Shown here: piece after piece, positions 58,231-64,000 of the stretch
How positions within the stretch are numbered: position 1 is the stretch's first letter
Layout: every line of letters begins with the position of its first letter
Assembly: GCF_042649685.1 (NCBI RefSeq)
Contig: NZ_JBHRZT010000052.1
Coordinates: 1 to 64,000 of the forward strand
Direction: 5' to 3'
Length of the DNA stretch: 64,000 bases
Origin: Bacillus_BA songklensis
Lineage (GTDB): Bacteria; Bacillota; Bacilli; Bacillales; Bacillaceae_H
Translations under genes and position numbers: made by a program
The notes under the pieces: model-generated
Told to the model about the DNA's origin: nothing
Database searches by the model: none
The model's input: the letters and a program-made list of their open reading frames with translations, nothing else

Positions 58231-58773
58231 TTAATCAAAGAAGATTGCCATAAAGATTTCATCAACATACTCGCCATTTAAATTTGCCTGCTCCTTCATG
58301 ACACCTTCTTCATGGAAGCCAGCTTTTTTGTAGAGCTCATATGCGATAGGGTTGGAAGCAAAAACCGTTAAGCAAAGTTTATGAAGCTTTTGTTCACGGC
58401 ACCAGTTGAGTGTATAATCCATGAACCGCTTCCCGATCCCCATTCCTTGCGCTTTTGAAATCAGCCATGTACGGAACATTCCCGTATGATGCTTCATTTG
58501 TAAATCTCCGCGCAATACACGGGCGATTCCGACTACTTCTCCGTCGACTTCTGCTACAACGTACATGTTCTCTTTCTTCTCAACAGAGCGAATGAACCTT
58601 TTTTCTTCTTCTATTGTTCCTGGCTCTTCTTTTTGAATATATTGGCCGGCTTCAATAATCTCCTGAACGGCGGTTGTAATTTGTTCTGCATCACGCTCTT
58701 GAGCCGGTCGGATCGTCACCATCTTCCCGTTTTTCGCTTCGAATATCACAGTTTGCATCATCGCAGTTGTCAT
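58231..58773 (-). CDS. GNAT acetyltransferase
   Basis: A 180-residue GCN5-type acetyltransferase. The start at ATG 58773 is the likeliest of several close codons, with GGAG eleven bases upstream. Motif A is RTWLISKAQGMGIGKRFMDY with the QGMGIG acetyl-CoA loop, and ASNPIAYELYKKAGFHEEG follows, the family's B motif. It resembles the YhhY/RimJ-like group that acts on amino acids or small amines. The substrate is not evident and no partner gene is adjacent. Confidence 0.85.
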   Translation of the reverse strand: MTTAMMQTVIFEAKNGKMVTIRPAQERDAEQITTAVQEIIEAGQYIQKEEPGTIEEEKRFIRSVEKKENMYVVAEVDGEVVGIARVLRGDLQMKHHTGMFRTWLISKAQGMGIGKRFMDYTLNWCREQKLHKLCLTVFASNPIAYELYKKAGFHEEGVMKEQANLNGEYVDEIFMAIFFD

Positions 58774-58837
58774 GTTTCGTTCCACTCCATTTCAACTTCG
58801 TCCATTCTGTATTGTTAGTGTTAGCGTTCTTTAAAAA

Positions 58838-58935
58838 TTTATCCGCTCTAACGGGCAGTGCCCCCCGCTTCAAGCTGCGTTAAGTGAAGGAACACACTGC
58901 TCATAAGAGGCCCGATTTGTTCAACTAACACCCCA
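58838..58935 (+). repeat. family C repeat, partial copy C3
   Basis: TTATCCGCTCTAACGGGCAGT, CCCCCGCTTCAAGCT, then a diverged middle, GGCCCGATTTGTTCAACTAAC, and a loss of the final hairpin. Only the first two thirds of C1/C2 can be followed. Confidence 0.6.
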
Positions 58936-59006
58936 AAATGATGAACGATCAAAGGCTAAATCCGCGAATGATACGCATGGAAAAATGTTATTTCAAGCAG
59001 TAAAAA

Positions 59007-59047
59007 AGCGGCAGGGATCATCCAAATATTGGATGATCCCTGCCGCT
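59007..59047 (-). terminator. strong terminator of the thiamine salvage operon
   Basis: A perfect 19-bp stem (AGCGGCAGGGATCATCCAA with its complement) around ATA, followed on the minus strand by TTTTTTACTGC. It lies nine bases after the thiY stop codon. Confidence 0.92.
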
Positions 59048-59055
59048 CTATAGAC

Positions 59056-60069
59056 TTAAAAATTCACAAATGCATCCTTAGCATTTATTTCGGTTTTTAC
59101 CACTTTATTATCATGTAACCACTTAGCAACATTCTCCCATGTTTGTGAATCCTGATAGCCGAATGTTTTATCCTTTGCATCCATAAGTGGGAGAAGGATT
59201 TGTAAGCTCTTTGTTTCCACATCCTTATCTAGTGGAGATGATTTGTCTTCATGCTCCAATAAAATAGCCAAACCATCTTCCGGATGATCCTGAACATATT
59301 TTTGTCCCTTCGTAATGGCTGCCATAAATTTCTTAAACACTTCCGGTTTCTCTTTCAGTTGTTTTTCACTGGAAACCAATACCAATTCATAATAATCAGG
59401 AACGCCAAATTCTGTTGGATTTAAAGCAAGCATTGGGTGACCCTCTTTTTCAAGCAACAATTTCTCATGATTGATATAACCACCGATAAGAGCATCTGTT
59501 TTTTTCGTTGCCATTGCAGGAATCAAATCCCAGCCAACATCGACCATTTTAATCTTTTGCGGATCGCCGCCATCGGATTTCACCATCGTTTGGACAATTG
59601 CTTCATCCAGTGGAATGGAAGGATATCCGATTGTTTTTCCTGCTAAATCCTTTGGCGATTTAACGGGACCATCAGCAGGGACCATTAATTGATTGAGCGG
59701 GTGGCGAACAAGAGCCGCAAACGATTGAACAGGAATATTTTCTCCACGTGCCACAATTACCTGTGGTTGATAGCTAACCGCCATGTCAACTTGGTTCGCC
59801 GCAACTAGTTTTAACGGGTCGTTTGTATCAGCAGGCATCTTAATATCGACATCTAAGCCCTGTTCTTTAAAATATCCCTTTTCCTGTGCTACATAAAGTA
59901 AGGAGTGCACAGCATTTGGATACCAGTCTAACATTAAAGTAACTTTCTGGGCTTTCTCGTTAGCGGCGGAATTCTCCTTAGTGCTGGCTTGGTTATCCTT
60001 ATTTCCTGCACTACAAGCACTTAATAACAGTAAAAATAAACTAATCATGACCAAAAAACTTTTTTTCAT
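59056..60069 (-). CDS. thiY: ABC transporter substrate-binding lipoprotein for thiamine pyrimidine (ThiY)
   Basis: A 337-residue NMT1/THI5-like binding protein. It has a lipoprotein signal: MKKSFLVMISLFLLLLSACS with the lipobox LSAC, then a Ser/Asn-rich linker. The mature part (VTLMLDWYPNAVHSLLYVAQEKGYF, DIKMPADTNDPLKLVAANQVD, KTIGYPSIPLDEA) fits the formyl-aminopyrimidine binding protein group. It works with ThiX and ThiZ to bring in N-formyl-4-amino-5-aminomethyl-2-methylpyrimidine, a thiamine breakdown product. It is the last gene of the riboswitch operon. Confidence 0.92.
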   Translation of the reverse strand: MKKSFLVMISLFLLLLSACSAGNKDNQASTKENSAANEKAQKVTLMLDWYPNAVHSLLYVAQEKGYFKEQGLDVDIKMPADTNDPLKLVAANQVDMAVSYQPQVIVARGENIPVQSFAALVRHPLNQLMVPADGPVKSPKDLAGKTIGYPSIPLDEAIVQTMVKSDGGDPQKIKMVDVGWDLIPAMATKKTDALIGGYINHEKLLLEKEGHPMLALNPTEFGVPDYYELVLVSSEKQLKEKPEVFKKFMAAITKGQKYVQDHPEDGLAILLEHEDKSSPLDKDVETKSLQILLPLMDAKDKTFGYQDSQTWENVAKWLHDNKVVKTEINAKDAFVNF

Positions 60070-60094
60070 TCCCTTTTTACTCCCTTTTTTCTTT

Positions 60095-60862
60095 TTAGCG
60101 AATTTTATTTTTCAATAATTGCTTTTCTATTAAGCCTATTAATAAAAAGAGCACGATACCGAGTAATGAAAGCAAAAATATGGAGGCAAATACGGCATCC
60201 GCCTGTAAATTCCCTGACATTCGCCGGCTGAAGTACCCCAAACCTTCACTGGCACCCAGCCATTCTCCAATTGTCGCTCCAACGACACAATAAACGATAG
60301 ACATTTTCAATCCTGACATAAAGACCGGCAATGCGAGCGGTACCTGGACCTTCTTAAAAATATGCCAACGATTCGCCCCCATCGTCAACAACAATTCACG
60401 GTATTCCTCTCCCCCGTTTTTAAGCCCATCATAAATACTAACGACGATCGGAAAGAATGCCGTTAAAATGGTGACGGCAATTTTACTCCATATCGAATAG
60501 CCGAACCACATGATAAAAATCGGAGAAATCGCAATAAGCGGTACTGTTTGTGAAATGACAAGAAATGGATAAAGTACCTTCTCCAATGCCCGGGAAAAGT
60601 GCATGCCCACTCCTAGTACCACTCCACCAATAAGGGACAGGGCAAAACCAATCAACACCTCTTTAAGGGTAGCGGGTAAATGCTCCGCCAACAAAAGTTG
60701 CCGGTTTTCCATTAATGATTTCCAGATGGATGATGGAGAAGGCAATATAAAGGTTGGGATCATCCCATGTCGTACAATCCATTCCCAGATGCTTACAAGA
60801 AGAAATACGACCAATATAAACAGGCCGTAATCTCCTGTCCATTTTTTCAATCTACTTTTCAT
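60095..60862 (-). CDS. thiX: ABC transporter permease (ThiX)
   Basis: A 255-residue permease with six hydrophobic helices. The coupling loop EAA motif is visible in EEYRELLLTMGANRWHIFKKVQVPLALP, and the C-terminal VGATIGEWLGASEGLGYF fits the nitrate/sulfonate/taurine-like permease group that includes ThiX. Its start overlaps the ThiZ gene end by 11 bases, showing tight coupling. With ThiY and ThiZ it imports the thiamine pyrimidine salvage compound. Confidence 0.92.
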   Translation of the reverse strand: MKSRLKKWTGDYGLFILVVFLLVSIWEWIVRHGMIPTFILPSPSSIWKSLMENRQLLLAEHLPATLKEVLIGFALSLIGGVVLGVGMHFSRALEKVLYPFLVISQTVPLIAISPIFIMWFGYSIWSKIAVTILTAFFPIVVSIYDGLKNGGEEYRELLLTMGANRWHIFKKVQVPLALPVFMSGLKMSIVYCVVGATIGEWLGASEGLGYFSRRMSGNLQADAVFASIFLLSLLGIVLFLLIGLIEKQLLKNKIR

Positions 60863-61664
60863 TGTGAATCAGCAACTCCAATTCTTTTCTCATAGCAATG
60901 AACTCTGATTGATAAATTAGATCCGAACGTCTTGGCCTTGGCAGTTTGACCTTCATTTCTTTAACCCTTCGTTTGCCTTCGCCAGGCAGTAGATAAATCC
61001 GATCACTTAGTAGAATCGCTTCCTCTAGGTCATGGGTAATAAAAAGTACCGTCTTTTGTAAATCTCCCCATAATTCCAACAACCAACTGTGCATATTGTG
61101 TTTTGTTAGGGAATCGAGGGCGCCAAACGGCTCATCTAATAATAAAAGGTCTCTGCCCGTCATAATCGTTCTTAAAAAAGCAACGCGCTGCTTCATTCCT
61201 CCGGATAGTTCATGCGGATAAGCTTTTTCATAATCGGCTAAACCAAACCGGGACAACCATTTTCTGATTTCCTCAATCTTTTCTTGTTTTTTATTCTTCG
61301 TAAGCTCAAGTGGAAGCAAAACATTGTCTATTACGGTCCTCCATGGTAAAAGCAGATCCTTTTGCGGCATATAGCCGACTTTCCCTAATCTGTTTCCAGA
61401 CTGTTGCCCCTCGATCCAAATTTGTCCTTGGTCAGGCTCCAGTAGTCCGGTAATTAGTTTAAAAAGCGTGCTCTTACCTGAACCACTCGCCCCGATTACG
61501 GAGACAAACTCCCCTGGCTCCACATCCATTGAGATGCTTTGAAAAATGGACTTGGAGTTCTCCTCGCCTGGAAAAGAATACGATAGTTCTTTTATTGATA
61601 ATAATGGCGAACTAGACAGGCCACTCGCCCCCTTGGTAGACCATATCCCAGAACAGATATTCAA
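60852..61664 (-). CDS. thiZ: ABC transporter ATP-binding protein (ThiZ)
   Basis: An ATPase with Walker A GASGSGKST, Q-loop YMPQKDLLLPW, signature LSGGMKQR and Walker B LLLLDEPFGALD. The start is uncertain: the frame begins with a TTG at 61664 and overlaps tenA by 53 bases. A CTG near 61617 sits behind GGGGGCG and would give about 254 residues, matching the usual N-terminus just before LLSIKELSYSF. It powers ThiXY. No C-terminal regulatory domain. Confidence 0.9.
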   Translation of the reverse strand: MNICSGIWSTKGASGLSSSPLLSIKELSYSFPGEENSKSIFQSISMDVEPGEFVSVIGASGSGKSTLFKLITGLLEPDQGQIWIEGQQSGNRLGKVGYMPQKDLLLPWRTVIDNVLLPLELTKNKKQEKIEEIRKWLSRFGLADYEKAYPHELSGGMKQRVAFLRTIMTGRDLLLLDEPFGALDSLTKHNMHSWLLELWGDLQKTVLFITHDLEEAILLSDRIYLLPGEGKRRVKEMKVKLPRPRRSDLIYQSEFIAMRKELELLIHNEK

Positions 61665-62283
61665 ACCGAGATGTCGTTAGAAAATGTTCTTCGATGACTT
61701 GCAACTCCCTTTCTGGTTTCCCGTCGACCAATTGGTCCAATAAATCAATAAGCCAGGTAGCTAATGAACCGAATTCACTGGAAGAGTACATTTTGATCCA
61801 TTCACCGTATAAAGGATGGTCGGTTGAGCCTGGATATTTTTCTGCTAACATTTTGCCAATCTCCCAGTAACTCCACATACAAGGCAGCAGCGCAGAAATT
61901 AATTCTTCGAGTGAACCATTTTGAGCCACATTCAGCATGTACCGTGTATAGGCTAAGTTGATTGGAGTTGGCTTCGTTTCCTCAAGCTGTTGATTGGTAA
62001 TTCCAAACCTTTCTGCGTATTGGCGGTGCAAATCCATTTCCCCATGCAAGGTCTCATCCAGGAGCTTGGCAAAAGCAGCCATCGTCTCGATATCTTTTGC
62101 CTTCACGGCACCTAAAGCAAAAAGCTTGGAATAATCGATTAAGAACACGTAATCCTGTTTCATGTAACGGATAAAGGATTCGACAGGTAAATCCCCCTTC
62201 CCCATCCCCACGACAAAAGGATGCTGATGGGTTTTGTCCCAGATTTCCTTTACTTTTTCAAAAAGAACTTCCGTAATCTTCAA
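61612..62283 (-). CDS. tenA: aminopyrimidine aminohydrolase / thiaminase II
   Basis: A 223-residue all-helical TenA-family enzyme. Cys135 in LLPCMWSYWEIG is the catalytic cysteine at the same number as in B. subtilis TenA, and Glu208 in SRFEYLFWDM is the expected acid. It converts 4-amino-5-aminomethyl-2-methylpyrimidine to the hydroxymethyl form used for thiamine. It is the second gene of the operon, four bases after ylmB, which makes its substrate. Confidence 0.95.
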   Translation of the reverse strand: MKITEVLFEKVKEIWDKTHQHPFVVGMGKGDLPVESFIRYMKQDYVFLIDYSKLFALGAVKAKDIETMAAFAKLLDETLHGEMDLHRQYAERFGITNQQLEETKPTPINLAYTRYMLNVAQNGSLEELISALLPCMWSYWEIGKMLAEKYPGSTDHPLYGEWIKMYSSSEFGSLATWLIDLLDQLVDGKPERELQVIEEHFLTTSRFEYLFWDMVYQGGEWPV

Positions 62284-62287
62284 CTCT

Positions 62288-63580
62288 TTACTCCTCCTTT
62301 CTGGTGTTACACCAGGTAGCGATAAATGCAGCTAAAACTTTAGTAAAATCTAATAATTGACGAATTTCAACCTTCTCATTTACTGCATGGGCATCCTCTA
62401 ATTTTCCCGGCCCAAAAATGACCGTCGGAATACCGGCTCGGCCCAGCCATCCTGCATCGGTAACAGTAGGGGACATTCCAACTGTCGGTTTTTGACCTAA
62501 TAGTTTTTCATACGAATGGGCTAAAAGGCGAATTCCCGGATGCTCAGGATCAATCTCCAAGGAAGGAAAAATCTCACCCCGATCAACAATCATCGATTTT
62601 CCTCCCCATGTGAATTGCGGCGGATTCTCTCTCAACCACGGATCGGCTTCCGCCACAGCATTGATATGCTGTTCAATTTCATTGATAATCTCTTCGTAAT
62701 CTTCATTTGGGTAAAAATGAACCGTAACCCACAGTGCGCAACGATCGGCCACAAACGCCGCATGTCTGCCTCCTTCAATGACGGCAGGGTTGATGGTATT
62801 GCTGCCAGGTGCGAAGCCTTCATAGCTTTTTGTAACAGCCCAGTGGCGTTCCAGTTCCTGAAGGCCGGATATAATTTTCATCATTTTCTCAATCGCACTA
62901 GCCCCTTTTACGCCGCCACCCGCATGAATCATCTTCCTCCGCAGGCCATCATGATAGGTTTCTTTGCTTTGAATCGTTATCCAACCGGTAATGACGCCGC
63001 CCTGTCCCTGAATATGTAAATCGCTGGTATCGACGATGACAGCATAGTCTGCCGTATAGCCCCTCTCTGTACAAGCCAGCGTTCCAGCCTCGCCCACTTC
63101 TTCACCGATAACCGATTGAAATTGAAGATCCCCTTTTATGGTAATACCTAATTCTTTTAAAAGTTTAATAGCGAGTAGCGATGCCGCGATTCCACCCTTC
63201 ATATCGGCAACACCACGACCATAAATATAGGAATCTTTGATATGTGCAGCAAAAGGAGAGGAGTCCCATTCTTTATCATCGCCAACTTCCGCAACATCCA
63301 CATGCCCGTTTACAATCAGGCTATTATATTGCCCGGAAGCTTCCCCCGGCAAAATCCCTACAACATTCGGATCCCCTGGATAAACATCCCATTTATCCGT
63401 CTTAAATCCCAATTCCTCCAGATAGCCTTTGATGAATTCCTGCACATCGTTTGTATTTCGAGCAGGTGGACTTACCGTTGGAAACGCGATTAGTTTGGTC
63501 AGTAGTTCGATTAATTCTTCTTTTCTTGCATCCACTTCATATGAAATCCGTTCAAATAAATCCCCAGATACTGCTCTCAT
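62288..63580 (-). CDS. ylmB: formylaminopyrimidine deformylase (YlmB-like M20 amidohydrolase)
   Basis: A 430-residue M20 zinc hydrolase. The ATG at 63580 has AAAGGGG ten bases upstream. Zinc motifs are present: IVNGHVDVAEVGDD (His, Asp), GRGVADMKGGIAA (Asp), VIGEEVGEAGT (catalytic Glu pair) and ending GPGKLEDAHAVNEKVEI (His). By sequence alone it would be called ArgE/DapE-like, but the TPP riboswitch, TenA and ThiXYZ show that it is the deformylase that releases aminomethyl-pyrimidine from the imported formyl compound. First gene of the operon. Confidence 0.92.
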   Translation of the reverse strand: MRAVSGDLFERISYEVDARKEELIELLTKLIAFPTVSPPARNTNDVQEFIKGYLEELGFKTDKWDVYPGDPNVVGILPGEASGQYNSLIVNGHVDVAEVGDDKEWDSSPFAAHIKDSYIYGRGVADMKGGIAASLLAIKLLKELGITIKGDLQFQSVIGEEVGEAGTLACTERGYTADYAVIVDTSDLHIQGQGGVITGWITIQSKETYHDGLRRKMIHAGGGVKGASAIEKMMKIISGLQELERHWAVTKSYEGFAPGSNTINPAVIEGGRHAAFVADRCALWVTVHFYPNEDYEEIINEIEQHINAVAEADPWLRENPPQFTWGGKSMIVDRGEIFPSLEIDPEHPGIRLLAHSYEKLLGQKPTVGMSPTVTDAGWLGRAGIPTVIFGPGKLEDAHAVNEKVEIRQLLDFTKVLAAFIATWCNTRKEE

Positions 63581-63610
63581 TTTTCTTACCCCTTTAAAAA
63601 CGCATTTTTT

Positions 63611-63651
63611 ACAAAATAAAAACCCACTCACTTCCGGAGAAATGGATGGGT
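63611..63651 (-). terminator. expression-platform terminator of the TPP riboswitch
   Basis: On the minus strand ACCCATCCATTTC pairs with GGAAGTGAGTGGGT (one mismatch, two G-T pairs), followed by TTTTTATTTTG. It lies between the TPP aptamer and ylmB and can stop transcription when TPP is bound. Confidence 0.85.
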
Positions 63652-63683
63652 TGAATTATTCATGCCCAAAAATGAGGCTGACA

Positions 63684-63779
63684 TAAATAGCTCGTCCCAC
63701 TTCCCTCCGCTGGCATAATCCAGATCAGGTTCAAAGGGTCTAGAACAAAAGTTCCATCTCAGCCATAGGCCCCCCTAGT
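63684..63779 (-). promoter_or_regulatory. TPP (thiamine pyrophosphate) riboswitch
   Basis: On the minus strand the canonical THI box is present: GGGGGGCCTATGGCTGAGATGG, the variable P3 stem (AACTTTTGTTCTAG), ACCCTTTGAACCTGATCTGG and ATTATGCCAGCGGAGGGAAG. CTGAGA and CTGATCTGGATTATGCCAGCG are the sites for the pyrimidine and phosphate parts. It is followed by a terminator and then ylmB, so the salvage genes should be off when TPP is plentiful. Confidence 0.97.
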
Positions 63780-64000
63780 GTGATTCGATCATATATTAAA
63801 TTCAAAATATATTTAAAACTATAGCACAGAATAAATATTTGTAAAGTAATACATTTTCTCTAAGTGGTGCCCAATTCAATATGAGGGCAAAAAGGTTATC
63901 CGGTGAAGGTATCTGCAAATTTTTGGATCCTCATTCACTTTTTTATTTCACAATGAGATTCACTTAATCAATTGATAAAAAAAACGCCACCTCCAAATTC
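63780..64000. other. window end, no gene
   Basis: AT-rich DNA that should hold the promoter for the thiamine salvage operon on its left side. On the far right AAAAAAAACGCCACC may be the start of a terminator of a gene beyond the window. No coding frame is supported. Confidence 0.35.

Noticed and set aside
62288..63580. Acetylornithine deacetylase (ArgE) or DapE
   Set aside because: The M20 fold alone would allow it, but the TPP riboswitch and the tenA-thiZXY genes point to the YlmB-type deformylase of thiamine pyrimidine salvage.

Overview
The window comes from a low-GC, endospore-forming Firmicute of the family Bacillaceae. The evidence is two spore-DNA-protein-like genes, a sporulation sigma-H gene, AGGAGG-type ribosome binding sites throughout, and gene blocks that match Bacillus subtilis order: ycgF-ycgG-(ycgH-like permease), ykfA-ykfB-ykfC, and cspD-ypzA-ypeQ-ypeP-ypdP-ypdQ followed by ypbS-dynA(ypbR)-ypbQ-bpsA. 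I cannot name the species. No rRNA, tRNA, prophage, transposase or CRISPR array was seen.

Layout. 0-11.9 kb: the end of a 6-phosphogluconate dehydrogenase gene, two decayed fragments (iron alcohol dehydrogenase joined to a DJ-1/PfpI gene), an ammonium transporter with a coiled-coil partner, an alpha/beta SASP, a sigma-H gene outside its usual setting, small genes, glycerate kinase, a methyltransferase, an M50 membrane protease and a broken amino acid permease. 11.9-22.9 kb: a ten-gene minus-strand operon that I read as lysine breakdown through beta-lysine to succinate (DUF3870, CoA-transferase A and B, thiolase, beta-lysine-type transaminase, GABA transaminase, aldehyde dehydrogenase, M81 amidohydrolase, acetyltransferase, lysine 2,3-aminomutase, YokU). 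It has a textbook sigma-A promoter and a structured leader. 23.3-26.3 kb: a LysE exporter, YcgG and an amino acid permease. 26.4-30.5 kb: sucrose PTS and hydrolase with a LacI regulator; a fructokinase that could complete the route lies at 41.4 kb. 30.7-40.6 kb: an orphan MurE-like ligase, topoisomerase III, a YdjO-type cold protein, a PAS histidine kinase and the ykfABC murein-peptide genes. 41-51.5 kb: small metabolic and housekeeping genes. 51.5-57.5 kb: a double-headed dynamin, a previously unlisted 30-residue membrane peptide behind Fur-like boxes, and the alkylpyrone pair ypbQ-bpsA. 59-63.8 kb: a TPP-riboswitch operon for thiamine-pyrimidine salvage (ylmB-tenA-thiZ-thiX-thiY).

The most striking non-coding signal is at least four unrelated families of dispersed intergenic repeats. 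Two of them keep their stems while the stem sequence changes between copies, as expected for selected RNA structure. Other points for a second look are the Fur-box microprotein, the operon leader hairpin, a scrR terminator built from two operator copies, the orphan MurE with an altered substrate motif, and three separate gene-decay sites.
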